Below, piece after piece: positions 26,168 through 35,378 of a stretch of DNA of 64,000 bases. The position numbers and the translations under genes were made by a program. Position 1 is the first letter of the stretch; each line of letters begins with the position of its first letter. This stretch comes from Streptomyces sp. NRRL F-6492 (GTDB lineage: Bacteria; Actinomycetota; Actinomycetes; Streptomycetales; Streptomycetaceae), in contig NZ_LGEG01000217.1 in the NCBI RefSeq assembly GCF_001280125.1, positions 1 to 64,000 on the forward strand, given 5' to 3'. The notes below the pieces were generated by a model, which searched no databases, had not been told where the DNA came from, and was given only the letters and a program-made list of their open reading frames with translations.

Positions 26168-26656
26168 TTACGGCGCTGTGCGGGCGGGATGGTGCCGGCG
26201 GCTGTGCAGGAGGCCGGCCACGCAGGCCAGGACTTCTTCGGGCTGGTGGTCGGCGAGCAGACTCTCGAGTCGGACCTCCAGGCGCCGGGGCGCGTTCCTG
26301 CTCGTCCCGGGCCAGGGCCGCGGTCACCCGCCGCCGCAGCAGCTCCTGGGGACGCTGCCCCAGGACGGCCGCAGTCTGGCGCAGGGCCCCCACGGCGGCG
26401 TGGTCCAGGGCGACGTTGAGAGGACCTGGCCGTGTCGGTCGGGGTAGTGCGTGGTCAGGACGTGGATCGGCAGGCGTGCGCCCAGCTGGCGCCGCAGCGC
26501 GTACAAGGCGCCACTGGGACTGCGGGCGCTGCAGACCGCCATCAGCCGGGTGCGGTCCGCACTCGCGGCCAGGCGCACACCGCAGCGCGCCTGGCGGAGT
26601 TCACCGGGAGCGGCGGGCTGGGTCAACAGGATCTCGACGGCGTGGTGCGACGTCAC
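26168..26656 (-). pseudogene. Frameshifted hypothetical protein
   Basis: From GTG 26656, which overlaps the DUF6083 stop as GTGA, the frame encodes a compact soluble protein (MTSHHAVEILLTQPAAPGEL onward). Near 26430 a one-base shift is needed to go from HGQVL to NVALDHAAVGALRQ. Near 26297 a second shift continues as RRLEVRLESLLADHQPEEV to a TAA at 26168-26170. Composition and helix patterning carry through all three pieces, which is why I read one broken gene. I do not recognise the family. If the shifts are sequencing errors it is a gene of about 160 residues between DUF6083 and the helicase. Confidence 0.5.
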
Positions 26657-27540
26657 GGCCGGGCCGCCTGCCGTGCGCGGTCCGCAGGCCGGGGGCGTCG
26701 GGTAGTGGTGGGCAGGCGGGTGTGGATGTGCTCGTGGTGGCGCAGCGGGTCGAAGGGCTCCCAATCGGCCACCGCCACGTCGGCGGCCGTAGGTGCGGCG
26801 GCGTGCTGCGGGCAGCGCTGCGCGCGCCAGCGCAGCTGCTCGGCGTAGGGGACACGGTTGAGGTCGTAGACCGCCATGGCCTGAGCGGGCAGGGCCAGTT
26901 GACCGCTTGATGCGGTGGCCGGGACCAGCGCCCAGGCGCCGGCCGGAGCGCCGGGGGTGAGCAGCGGGCTGGTGCAGCGATCGCGGCGCCGGGTCTGCGC
27001 GACGCACTGGATCTCCTCCACCGGCCGGGAGGCGAGGTAGCGGAGATACAGCAGCTGCACGATGGGCCGGGCCGGTCGGCAGACGGCCTGCTGGGACGCA
27101 GGGCCGTCCGGCGAAGCCGGGGGAGGGGTGAAGACGCCGGCGTCGATCAGACGGCGGGTATTCACGGCCAGAGACCGGCGCAGTCCGGCGAGTTCAGGGG
27201 GAGTGGGGGGAATGTCCCGGGCGGGGCAGACGACGGCGTGCGGCAGACGACACCAGCTGCTGCCGTCTCCGGCCGGGTGGGCCACGCCGGAGCTTACGTG
27301 CCAGCGGCACACGGCGGGCACTCGGGCGGCTGGCAGTTCCTGGGGATGGAGACGGACGGCCCGCTCAGTACTGCGGTGATACCACTCGATCCGGTTGCCG
27401 CAGTCGCGGCACTGGCCGCTTTGGCCGCAGCGCAGCAGTCGGCTGACGCCGTCGGGGCAGATTTGCAGGGAGCGGCGCACGCGGTGGGCGAGGACCGGGC
27501 TGCCGTCCCAGCGGCGGGGGGCGGGAGGTGTGGAGCGCAT
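26653..27540 (-). CDS. DUF6083 protein (intact copy 2)
   Basis: A 295-residue protein. ATG 27540 is preferred over 27597 because the paralogue at 21561 starts at the equivalent point (MRP/MRS). It contains CRDCGNRIEWYHR (zinc-knuckle-like), then CRWHVSSGVAHPAGDGSSWC, PHAVVCPA, and a later CVAQTRRRDRC pair, so several cysteine pairs could hold metal. Function is unknown; the family is widespread in Streptomyces next to XRE regulators, as here. It follows the HTH gene (27964-27701) with a 160-bp gap and overlaps the next gene by 4 bp. A role as a regulator-associated partner is speculation. Confidence 0.7.
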   Translation of the reverse strand: MRSTPPAPRRWDGSPVLAHRVRRSLQICPDGVSRLLRCGQSGQCRDCGNRIEWYHRSTERAVRLHPQELPAARVPAVCRWHVSSGVAHPAGDGSSWCRLPHAVVCPARDIPPTPPELAGLRRSLAVNTRRLIDAGVFTPPPASPDGPASQQAVCRPARPIVQLLYLRYLASRPVEEIQCVAQTRRRDRCTSPLLTPGAPAGAWALVPATASSGQLALPAQAMAVYDLNRVPYAEQLRWRAQRCPQHAAAPTAADVAVADWEPFDPLRHHEHIHTRLPTTTRRPRPADRARQAARP

Positions 27541-27700
27541 GCGCGCGAACCTGCCAGCCAACACGCCGCATTTACGGCAGCGCTGCCGCCGGGTCACCTA
27601 CCTGGCCGCACGCAGTGCAACGGGGGTGCGAAAAGCCGATTGTGTGTTCGAGGTCGCCTCGCTGGTTTGAGTGATCCGCGGCGGCCGCTCGGACCGGGTA

Positions 27701-27964
27701 TCAGCCTTCGCTCGGCCCAGGCAGGTCGTGCCCGCGGCACAGCGTGCTGAAGAGGTCGTCGAGCGGGGTGTCCAGGGCGTGAGCAAGGGCGTGCCAGGTC
27801 TTCAAGGTGCCGATGGTGCGCCCCTGCTCGATTTCGATGAGAGTGCGCCTGGCCAGGCCGCTGCGGGCGGCAAGTTCGTCATAGGTCCATCCGCGCACGG
27901 CCCGCAGGCGCGCTAGTTCCAAGCGCAGCGCGTTGAGGTCCGGATCGGGCGGCAAGATCGTCAC
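27701..27964 (-). CDS. XRE-family HTH regulator (copy 2)
   Basis: An 87-residue protein from GTG 27964. A short helical lead (LNALRLELARLRAVRG) precedes the helix-turn-helix (WTYDELAARSGLARRTLIEI) and a WHALAHALDTPLDDLF helix, closely matching copy 1 at 21172. Three operator-like inverted repeats lie immediately upstream (27979-28063), between this gene and the divergent gene at 28128. The protein probably represses its own promoter and possibly the divergent one. It heads the minus-strand set DUF6083 - hypothetical - UvrD helicase, so it may control that module. Confidence 0.75.
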   Translation of the reverse strand: MTILPPDPDLNALRLELARLRAVRGWTYDELAARSGLARRTLIEIEQGRTIGTLKTWHALAHALDTPLDDLFSTLCRGHDLPGPSEG

Positions 27965-27978
27965 CCGTCCATCCGACG

Positions 27979-28063
27979 GGGCAGACCCCTGCCCTGTCAG
28001 TGCAGACCTCTGCCCTAATTCTGCAGGTCGCGGCGCCAGCGATAGGGCAGAGATCTGCCCTAT
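27979..28063. promoter_or_regulatory. Triple operator for a divergent promoter
   Basis: Three inverted repeats share the pattern GGGCAGA-N2-TCTGCCC. Site 1 is at 27979-27994 (one mismatch), site 2 at 28002-28013 (5-bp core arms) and site 3 at 28042-28063 (ATAGGGCAGA-GA-TCTGCCCTAT, perfect 10-bp arms). Centres are 21 and 45 bp apart, close to two and four helical turns, so bound dimers would lie on one face. Location between the HTH gene and a divergent gene makes the HTH protein the likely binder. Confidence 0.65.
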
Positions 28064-28127
28064 GGTGAGTGGCCGCCCACAGCCCCTGATGGGCCCGGCG
28101 CGCAAGCACAGGGAGGAACACGCGCCC

Positions 28128-29168
28128 ATGAGGCAGCGCACAACATGCCCGGCGACGCCACGCGCCTGGACCGTGGAACTGCGCTCGCACCCCGGCGGGC
28201 TCGTCCTGGTCTGCCCGCAATGCCCGCACGCCAGCGGACAGGTCGCCGCGGCCTCCGCCCGCTCGGCCGCCCTCACCCACCTCGCACGCCACGCACGCAG
28301 CGACATCCTCCCGCCCCACCTGAGGATCTGCCAGTGCCATGAGCGCGGCTGCCGCTGGCACCCCCGTCACCGCGGTTGCGACGGCCCCATCCGCCTTCTC
28401 CTCGCCTGTGAACGCGGCGGACGAGTATGGCGACTCGCCGACGCCTGCAGTACCTGCGCCGCCGCGACCGCCCAGGCCGCCGTCGTGCCCGACACCACCC
28501 CCGCCCGCACGTCGCCGCAACCGTCCACCGCTCGGAGGCGAAAGCGGCGCGCCAGAGGCCCGGGTGAGCGGGCCCGCGTACGCGAAATGCTCAACTACCT
28601 GGCGGCCGCACTTCCGCCAGGTGTCTCGCCCGCCGCACGCCTGCTCGCTCTGCAGTGCGCCCTGCGCATGAACGCCACCATGCACGTCCGGCTGCCCCAG
28701 GGCATCCCGCGCAGCCTCCGTCTCAACGGCCCCGGCCCGTGGCACGAGTTGGAGCGCGCGCGATGGCTGCGTATCGCCCACGCATGCTCCGCCGGCGAGG
28801 TCGTCGCAGAACTGCTCGACATCACAGTGCTCGGCCAGGCCCCAGCCCGCCCCGACCGTGTGCAGGCCGCGGACTGGGCGCTGCGCGCTGGCTCCCCGGC
28901 CGGGGCAGAGGCTACTGGGCCACTGCTTCAACTAGCCGTTGTCTACCTCGCGGCACATACCGATCCCGAAACTGGCTCCGGCCTGACCGAACTCGACCAG
29001 ATGACGCGCGCCTGCGGAACGCACCCCACGGAGCTGCCCGACATGCTCGACCGGCTGGCCCGGACCGGACTGGTCAGGTCATGGCAGGCCTGCCCGGACT
29101 CCGGGGACCTGCACTGGACCTGCCGGTGGGCCGATCCTCAGGCCGCGCGCCTGGCCGTCGCGAGGTAG
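28128..29168 (+). CDS. Hypothetical protein with C-terminal winged-helix-like domain
   Basis: A 346-residue protein; ATG 28128 follows an AGGGAGGA motif. Residues 15-45 contain a VCPQCPH motif, then an H-x3-H arrangement (LTHLARHAR), a C-rich segment (CQCHERGC) and a CSTCAAA motif, so zinc binding is likely in the first third. After a basic linker, residues 150-346 are helical and end in a winged-helix-like block (LTELDQMTRACGTHPTELPD then LDRLARTGLVRSWQ). This suggests a DNA-binding or replication-type protein of the kind found on actinomycete plasmids. It is transcribed away from the HTH gene through the triple operator. I do not recognise the exact family. Confidence 0.65.
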   Translation: MRQRTTCPATPRAWTVELRSHPGGLVLVCPQCPHASGQVAAASARSAALTHLARHARSDILPPHLRICQCHERGCRWHPRHRGCDGPIRLLLACERGGRVWRLADACSTCAAATAQAAVVPDTTPARTSPQPSTARRRKRRARGPGERARVREMLNYLAAALPPGVSPAARLLALQCALRMNATMHVRLPQGIPRSLRLNGPGPWHELERARWLRIAHACSAGEVVAELLDITVLGQAPARPDRVQAADWALRAGSPAGAEATGPLLQLAVVYLAAHTDPETGSGLTELDQMTRACGTHPTELPDMLDRLARTGLVRSWQACPDSGDLHWTCRWADPQAARLAVAR

Positions 29169-29815
29169 GCGAACAGTTGCTCCTTGGTCACCGGGATAGC
29201 GGGCTACGCGGGACGGGGGCAAGCGGCCATTCGCTGCGCGGACTCGCGTCGACCGCGTCGAAGCCGGGCTCTTCGTAGAGACCGGCGACGAACTCGGCAG
29301 CTTCGAGAGGGGCGCTGGCGCAGGTGAGCGCGCGGCGGTTCGGCGAGCCGGCGGGCGCTCCGTCCGCGCTTCCGACCAGGTAGAGCTCGACGGAGGTGCC
29401 GCCGCGGCGTGCGCGCCCGGCCAGCTGCATGAGCCCGACGAGGATGGCCGCCAGGACCTCAGCCTTGAGGACCCGCAGGTCGGTGCGCAGCGGCAACTCC
29501 CGCTGGCGGACCGAGGCGGTTGCGCTGAGGGGCGAGCATGCCGGCGGGATTGGCGCTGACGGTGCCAGCGGCGATGCCGCAGGCGTTGATACTCGCGTAC
29601 ATGGCGGCCGGCTCGACGCGAGGCCCCGCTCCAGCGAGACGGACGATAGAGACCTCGGCGAGCCCGATGCGCCTGACACACGCTCACTGCTGCGGCTGCG
29701 GCTGCGGCTGCGGCTGGGGCTGGGGCTGGGGATGGATAAAGACAAGTTTTGTGGTTTCCAGGCCCTTTGAGCCCGGTAGCGGTCATGCTGGTCCAGGGAC
29801 GCGCGTGATGCGGGG
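29169..29815. other. Gene-poor stretch, possible oxidoreductase debris
   Basis: A minus-strand frame (29188-29745) ends with a segment (VAGLYEEPGFDAVDAS) that weakly resembles the C-terminus of F420/NADPH-dependent reductases. The rest is low complexity and the start lies in a simple repeat, so at most this is a fragment. No promoter for the following SMC operon is obvious. Confidence 0.3.
29689..29735. repeat. Hexanucleotide tandem repeat
   Basis: About four CTGCGG units are followed by three CTGGGG units. The tract lies 80 bp upstream of the SMC operon start. It is prone to slippage, but whether it affects expression is unknown. Confidence 0.6.
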
Positions 29816-31099
29816 GTGGAGGGGGACTTGCCGGATCAGCCTGACTTGTTCTCCGTGCAGCAGGAGGACGACGCGGAGGGTCTAGAACACATACCGCCAT
29901 TCGTGGCACCGGTCGCTGCTGCACCGAGCGCAGTGACACGCGATCCGGTGGCACTGCGCATCGCCGAGGCCGTCCGGGACGTGTTCGGCGACTTCGGCTC
30001 CGAACACGGCCTGAGCCGCGGGGAGATAGCCCAGGCCTGCGCCGCGGTGGCCTCCGCCGACGAGTTCGATTCAAGATTCCGGATCTTCATCAAACTTCGT
30101 CTGCTGGAGTCGCTGCACGGCAAGTCATACGACCAGCGGTATGTGTTCAACCCGACCAGCGGTGCCGCACTGCTGGTGTACGAGCGCCTGGGGGAGGCCG
30201 GCGGTGTCCAGGAGATCACCATGCTGCTGGACCGGGCCCGCGAAGGCCTTCTGAACGGCTCCCTGACCGAGGAACAACTGGCCGCCAAGATCGCCCAGGC
30301 CCGGCGGAGCCTTGCGAACTACACCAACCACCTGCTGCGGCTGGTGCGCACCAGGCCCATCGAAGAACTGCTCGGCCAACGTCACCACCACGCCCACACC
30401 ACATCGCTCGAGGAAGCGAAACACCTCGTCCATGCCGTCGCCGAGCAGTACCCCGCACTGCGTTCCGGCGGCACCCGCCTGATCCGGGAAGCCCTGCGCT
30501 ACACAGGAGCCGTCCACGAGTTCCACGACCGGCTCATGCAACAAGCCACCACCCGGCGCGACTTCAGCATGCTCCTACCCGAGCAGTACCTGACTGCGGC
30601 CCTTCGCTCCTCCACGGAAACGCTCGCGCAGGTGTTCGCCACGACCGTCTTCGATCCGCCCCACGTCCAGATCACCACGGGCCAGATCCTCACCGCTGCA
30701 GCCGACCACCAGCCCCCGCCGCCGCGGCAGCGCCTGCCGCGCCCCCCGACGCAGCCGCCCGGCCCGGATCCGGTCGAGACTGCACGCGCCAAAGCCGCGC
30801 TCGCACGGCAGCGGCGAGAGGCCACCGTGACCCTACTCATGGCCGGAAAGGACGAAGCCGACGTCACCGCCCGCCTGCGTGCCCTGCCCTGGCAGGCAGC
30901 GGTCAAGCACCTGGTCGACATGCTGCGCGCCGCAGCCGACCCCGCTATCCCGCTCATGCTCGACATCTCCCGCGAGGTCATCGTGGACGCCGCAGGGCCG
31001 GTCACCTACGCCTCGCCGGTGACCGTGTACCGCATTCCCGACAGCCCACAAGACATAAACGACGACACCGAAGCCGCACCGCAGAGCCCCCATGAGTGA
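29816..31099 (+). CDS. Kleisin-like subunit (JetA/MksF-type)
   Basis: A 427-residue protein, first gene of a five-gene SMC operon. GTG 29816 is the longest start; TTG 29828 with GGAGGGGG just upstream is an equally good choice. Residues 45-110 look like a winged helix that reads out FDSRF and RYVFNPTSGAAL. The middle (about 110-290) is a long helical region with heptad-like spacing (LLDRAREGLLNGSLTEEQL), as in MukF/MksF/JetA kleisins. The tail has a proline-rich linker and a second small globular domain (about 320-400). The call rests mainly on length, helical pattern and position before the small subunits and the SMC gene. It overlaps the next gene by 8 bp. Confidence 0.65.
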   Translation: MEGDLPDQPDLFSVQQEDDAEGLEHIPPFVAPVAAAPSAVTRDPVALRIAEAVRDVFGDFGSEHGLSRGEIAQACAAVASADEFDSRFRIFIKLRLLESLHGKSYDQRYVFNPTSGAALLVYERLGEAGGVQEITMLLDRAREGLLNGSLTEEQLAAKIAQARRSLANYTNHLLRLVRTRPIEELLGQRHHHAHTTSLEEAKHLVHAVAEQYPALRSGGTRLIREALRYTGAVHEFHDRLMQQATTRRDFSMLLPEQYLTAALRSSTETLAQVFATTVFDPPHVQITTGQILTAAADHQPPPPRQRLPRPPTQPPGPDPVETARAKAALARQRREATVTLLMAGKDEADVTARLRALPWQAAVKHLVDMLRAAADPAIPLMLDISREVIVDAAGPVTYASPVTVYRIPDSPQDINDDTEAAPQSPHE

Positions 31100-31655
31100 C
31101 CCCTACCTGCTGGCACGGGCCCGAGCCCTGCGCACGGTCCCTGTCCCGGCGGACCGCGCAGAACTCACCCAGCTGCGCTGCGCCGCCGACGATGTGGAGC
31201 GCCGGCTGGTCGATGTCGTCACCCCCGACGGGACCCAGGAGCTGATGACCGGCTGGGCTCCCGATGTGGAACCGGCAAGTGGCGCGCTGGGCGACAACGA
31301 CGTCCACCGAACCGCCTCGACCGTCCGCCTGCTCACGCTGGCCTGCTGCATCCGCCACTGCTGGCCTGACCCCAGCCAGCCGCTATACCCGGGACAACCC
31401 GCCGCACAGCAGGACGTCCTCGCCGCCCTGACTCCTCTCCAGGACACCCTCGCGCCCCGCGACGGGGCGGCCGTGCTGGGGCAGACCGGGCACTTCCTGA
31501 CGGCCCTGCGGTTCCTGCGCGCATGCGGACACCTCGCGGCAGACGGCGGCGACGGCATGATCCGCCTCGGACCCATGGTCGCGCTGTGGTCCGAGCGCGA
31601 TGTGGCCGAACTGCGCAACGGTTACGACATCCTGCCCGCTCCGAGGAAGAAGTGA
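31092..31655 (+). CDS. Small SMC-associated subunit 1 (KITE-like?)
   Basis: A 187-residue protein encoded between the kleisin-like and JetB-like genes. Its C-terminal 90 residues have winged-helix character (TGHFLTALRFLRACGHLAA, then a beta-hairpin GDGMIRLGPMVAL). The N-terminal half is helical and acidic with a conserved-looking CCIRHCW segment. Described Jet/Mks operons have one small winged-helix subunit (JetB/MksE); this one appears to have two, of different sequence. The start overlaps the upstream gene by 8 bp and the next start follows 4 bp after its stop, so the pair is probably produced together. A KITE-type role is inferred from context and fold pattern only. Confidence 0.55.
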   Translation: MSDPYLLARARALRTVPVPADRAELTQLRCAADDVERRLVDVVTPDGTQELMTGWAPDVEPASGALGDNDVHRTASTVRLLTLACCIRHCWPDPSQPLYPGQPAAQQDVLAALTPLQDTLAPRDGAAVLGQTGHFLTALRFLRACGHLAADGGDGMIRLGPMVALWSERDVAELRNGYDILPAPRKK

Positions 31656-31659
31656 GCCC

Positions 31660-32310
31660 GTGGACGTACCGGCACTGCAAGCCCTGTCCCACAACCGGCG
31701 GGCCGACGTCCGAGCGGCGGTCTGCGCCGTGGAGACCGCCGTGATCCCCGTACCGTCCCTCCACTTCCGTGCCCTCGCCGAGATTTCGCTGCGCATCGTG
31801 GTGGAACAGGTTCTGGCCGCATCCGGACGCACCCTGCTCGCGGTCGGCGGCGGCTACCTCTCCGGTTACACCGACGAGATCAGACAACGTCTGGCGCACG
31901 AAGGAATCGGAGTCCTGCCGCGAGACGACCGCGCCGTCCTCACCTTGATCCTTCTGTTCAGCGTCGCCATTCCCCGAGCGTCCGGCACCGCCCTGCCCGA
32001 GCAGCTGTGGACCCAGGGCACCCCCGTGCCCAGGGACCAGCTCAAGGGCTGCCAGGTGTCCGACGTCGTTCTCACCAGCGCGCTGCAGCGCCTCACCGAC
32101 GCCGACCTGGTCCGGCGGACCAGAACGGGCTACGTCCTGGGCCACCAGTTTCTGCGGCTGACGGCGGCTGTGGGCGCCGAACTGTTCGAACAGCTGATCC
32201 TGCTCGCCGATCCCGACAGCGCTCTCTCCGAATCGATCCGCCGGCGCCGCGCCCACCCCACCGCGCCGACGGCCACTGCTCTTGATCACGAGGAGCACGA
32301 CAGATCATGA
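31660..32310 (+). CDS. Small SMC-associated subunit 2 (JetB/MksE-like)
   Basis: A 216-residue protein from GTG 31660, which has GAGGAAG upstream; the frame open to 31600 overlaps the previous gene and is not needed. The arrangement is helical N-terminus, then RDDRAVLTLILLFS (about 95-110, a typical JetB/MksE hydrophobic helix). It is followed by a winged helix with LTSALQRLTDADLVRRTRTG (helix and turn) and a strand reading YVLGHQFLRL. Length and order match JetB/MksE, the KITE subunit that binds the kleisin. It overlaps the SMC gene as ATGA. Confidence 0.65.
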   Translation: MDVPALQALSHNRRADVRAAVCAVETAVIPVPSLHFRALAEISLRIVVEQVLAASGRTLLAVGGGYLSGYTDEIRQRLAHEGIGVLPRDDRAVLTLILLFSVAIPRASGTALPEQLWTQGTPVPRDQLKGCQVSDVVLTSALQRLTDADLVRRTRTGYVLGHQFLRLTAAVGAELFEQLILLADPDSALSESIRRRRAHPTAPTATALDHEEHDRS

Positions 32311-35300
32311 CCACCCCGCCCACCTCCGACCCGTCCCGGGGCATCGTCGGCGACCGCCAGCTCATCGCTGTCCAGGCCTTCGACATCGCCCGGCTCACGG
32401 CACACGCCGTCCCGATCATCCCGGAGACCTTCATCGCCGTCTCCGGTCTCGGCCCCAAAGACGACTCGAACGGCTCCGGCAAGACCAGCTTCCTCATCGC
32501 GGTCTCCCTGCTGCTGGCCGATCCGCAGTGGCGCCTGGAGACCAACGGGGGTCGGCACGCCAGCGGCATCCTGTTCCGCCCCGACGCAGCAGGCGTCGAC
32601 CAGGCTCACCAGGCTTCCCCTGTCACCCACGGCTACATCGTCGGCGTCTTCGCCCACCCCGACGAACCGGCCGCGAACCCCCTGACCGTATGGGTCCGCA
32701 TCGCGACCACCACCCCCTACCTGCAGGCCAACTGGACCGAAGGCCTGCACGTCGCCGACGCCCCCACCGATCACGAGCGCAGCATCCAGGCCGACGCCCT
32801 GTGGCGCGAACTGGGCACCCGCCAGCTCCTGTCCGCCCGCGCCATGGCCGAGAAGCTCTACGGCACCGCCCCGCGCTGCCTCACCTACCTCGACACCGCC
32901 CTGCGCCCGCCCGTGCCCTCACTGCTCAGCCAGCAGCTGACCGAGATGGAGCCCCAAGACATCGGCCGGTCCCTGATCGCCCTGTCAGGCATGACCCCCC
33001 TGCTGGAGGAGGAAGACGACCTGCGCGGCCAGGCCCTGCAGCATCGGATCAGCCTCGAGAAGGCCCAGGCCGAGCACACCCAGGCACTGCTCGCCGAAGA
33101 ACAGGTGATGAGCGGTGTGCGCGCCCGCGAGACCGCCCGCCTCGCCCTCCAGCGCGGCCACGAGGCATGGCACCGCTACCTCGCGGCCTCCTACCGCGAC
33201 GCCCACCACAGTGACCAGCGCGTTGCCGCGCTCATGGAGGAAGAGCAGCAGGCCGCCGAGAAAGCCGCGGTCCTCGTGCAGGACGCCGAGGACCGTCTGA
33301 ACTTGCTCGGGTCCGCCGAAGAACTCGCCACCCAAAAAGGCGCAGCCCACCAGGCATGGTCCGACGCACAACAACTTGTCGGCGAACTGTCCAGGAAAAT
33401 GACGGAGTTGACTACGCAACAGGCGATGCTGCGGAACCGGCGGGCCACCCTGCTGCCTGCGGTGCAGGGCTGGGACGGCAGCGACTGCACCGCCACTGCC
33501 GCCCGCCTGGACCAACGCCAACGCGAGCACGCCAAGGCAGAGCTGCAATGCGACGAGGCCGAGAGCGCCCTCACCCATGCCCGCACCCACCTGCACGACG
33601 TCGAGCAGGGCCGCAGCGGTCAAGCCGGCCGCGCCATCGATCTGCTGGGCGAACACCGCATCCGTGCGCACGGCCTGCTCGACCAGCTCAACGTAGACGA
33701 GGGCGTACGCCCGGAGTGGGAACCGCGCCTTGCCCCCTGGCAGGACGCGATCGTCGTCGAACCCGAGCACGAAGACACAGCCCGGCGCCTGCTGCATGCC
33801 GCTCTGCCCGGCGCCCAGATCATCTCCTCCGACACCGGGCAGAAAGCCCTGCCCGAGGGCATTCACAGCACCCTGAACGTGACCCGCTTCCTCGCCACCC
33901 TCCAACAGCGCCTGATTCCCTTGTCCGACGGCTTGGCCGTCCGCGACCAGGCACTGGCGCTGACCGTGACGGGCGGCTTCCCCACCGCCCTGGCCGGACG
34001 CAAAGCCCAACTCCGACAGGCCCGCGCCAACCTCGCAGCCGCAGAACAAGCCTGCACCGAGGCCACCGAAGCCATGACCGCGGCCACCGCTGCCCTCACC
34101 CTGGCCCAGACCCTGCACGCAGCCGCCCAGGCGGCTGAAGAACTCGCACACCTTGGCACCCAGGAGAACGACCTCCAGGCCAAGATCGACGACCTTGCCA
34201 GCCGCTCCGCCAACGCCGCTCGCGACGAGCAGGAGTTCCAGCAGGTCTGGCAGGAGGCCGTGGCCCGGCACGCCTCCCACAAGCAGCTCCTCACCAGCGC
34301 AAAGCTCACCCTGGAAGCGGCCAGCAAGGCGCTCAAGGAACGCCAGCGCAACCTGGCCGCCCTCGAACGCCAGCGCGAGCAGGTCGCCGCCGCCCAGTGG
34401 CAGCAACAGTGGGGCGCAACCCTCGAAGACGCCACCCGCCTCCTGGACCAGACATCGGACCAGACCCGTTCCTCCCGGTCGGCAGCCCTGCGCCGACAAT
34501 CGGAAGACCAACTGCGCCGGGCCTACGAGCACTACGGCGTTGACGGCACCTCAGGCGCGGACGTCAGCCAAGACCTCCGCACGGGCCAGGAAATGATGCA
34601 GTCCTTCGCCGACACCGATCCCGCCGGCCTCCCCTCCCTCACCTTCGCCGACGTAGCAGCCCCGCTGGACAACCGCCTCGCCGGCCATCGGGACCAAGAC
34701 GAGGTCGCCGCAGCGCGCATCACCCACGACCAGCACGCCCGGCAGCAGGCCATCGCAGAACTCACCGATGGCGTCACCACCAGCGCCCGCAACCTGGAAA
34801 CCCTCCAGGACATGATCGAAAAGCACCTCGACGGCCTCTTCGCTCAGATCAGCGCCGCATTCCACGACCTCGACCTGCGCAGCGACGGCCACGGAGCCAA
34901 ACTCGAGCACATCAGCATCCGTCCCCAGGGCGCCGGGGACTGGCAGTGGCAGGTCATCCCACGATGGAAACGCTCCCGCAGCGGCGGATACGTCTCCTAC
35001 CGAGAAAACGCCAACAGCGCCCAGGTCAAGGTGCACGCCATCCTGCTCGTCCTCGCGGCGCTCCTGGCCGACTCTCACACCCAGGGCAGAGTCCTGATCC
35101 TGGACGAACTCGGCAACAGCCTCGGAGAAGTCAACCGCAAGGACATGCTCGCTGCCCTACGCGACGTCGCACGCGACCAGCACCTGACCATCCTCGGCAC
35201 CTGCCAGGACAGCGTCCTCGCCGACGCCGCCGACGTCTGTGGGGAACTGCTGTGGTTCGTCCACGCATCAGCAGCCGACATCATCAACCAGCCCACCAGC

Positions 35301-35378
35301 GCATGGGCCTTCGACAGCAACGGCGCCCGCACCCAACTCACCGAAGACTGGATCACCGCAGGACGCGCCCATGCCTGA
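32307..35378 (+). CDS. SMC-like ATPase (JetC/MksB-type)
   Basis: A 1023-residue protein with an ABC-type head split by long coiled coils. Walker A is SNGSGKTSF (54-62). Coiled coil arms run from about 235 to 420 and about 560 to 760, rich in alanine, glutamate and glutamine, flanking a hinge-like globular part near 430-550. The C-terminal head has Walker B VLILDELGNSLGE near 931-943 and a GTCQD segment after it. JetC/MksB ATPases extrude DNA loops and recognise circular plasmids; with JetD they cleave them. The start overlaps the upstream stop by 4 bp and the end overlaps the JetD-like start by 8 bp. Motifs look complete. Confidence 0.85.
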   Translation: MTTPPTSDPSRGIVGDRQLIAVQAFDIARLTAHAVPIIPETFIAVSGLGPKDDSNGSGKTSFLIAVSLLLADPQWRLETNGGRHASGILFRPDAAGVDQAHQASPVTHGYIVGVFAHPDEPAANPLTVWVRIATTTPYLQANWTEGLHVADAPTDHERSIQADALWRELGTRQLLSARAMAEKLYGTAPRCLTYLDTALRPPVPSLLSQQLTEMEPQDIGRSLIALSGMTPLLEEEDDLRGQALQHRISLEKAQAEHTQALLAEEQVMSGVRARETARLALQRGHEAWHRYLAASYRDAHHSDQRVAALMEEEQQAAEKAAVLVQDAEDRLNLLGSAEELATQKGAAHQAWSDAQQLVGELSRKMTELTTQQAMLRNRRATLLPAVQGWDGSDCTATAARLDQRQREHAKAELQCDEAESALTHARTHLHDVEQGRSGQAGRAIDLLGEHRIRAHGLLDQLNVDEGVRPEWEPRLAPWQDAIVVEPEHEDTARRLLHAALPGAQIISSDTGQKALPEGIHSTLNVTRFLATLQQRLIPLSDGLAVRDQALALTVTGGFPTALAGRKAQLRQARANLAAAEQACTEATEAMTAATAALTLAQTLHAAAQAAEELAHLGTQENDLQAKIDDLASRSANAARDEQEFQQVWQEAVARHASHKQLLTSAKLTLEAASKALKERQRNLAALERQREQVAAAQWQQQWGATLEDATRLLDQTSDQTRSSRSAALRRQSEDQLRRAYEHYGVDGTSGADVSQDLRTGQEMMQSFADTDPAGLPSLTFADVAAPLDNRLAGHRDQDEVAAARITHDQHARQQAIAELTDGVTTSARNLETLQDMIEKHLDGLFAQISAAFHDLDLRSDGHGAKLEHISIRPQGAGDWQWQVIPRWKRSRSGGYVSYRENANSAQVKVHAILLVLAALLADSHTQGRVLILDELGNSLGEVNRKDMLAALRDVARDQHLTILGTCQDSVLADAADVCGELLWFVHASAADIINQPTSAWAFDSNGARTQLTEDWITAGRAHA

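Noticed and set aside
29188..29745. Minus-strand 185-residue frame as an F420-dependent reductase
   Set aside because: Only a short C-terminal stretch resembles the family, and the start lies in a simple repeat. Kept only as debris.
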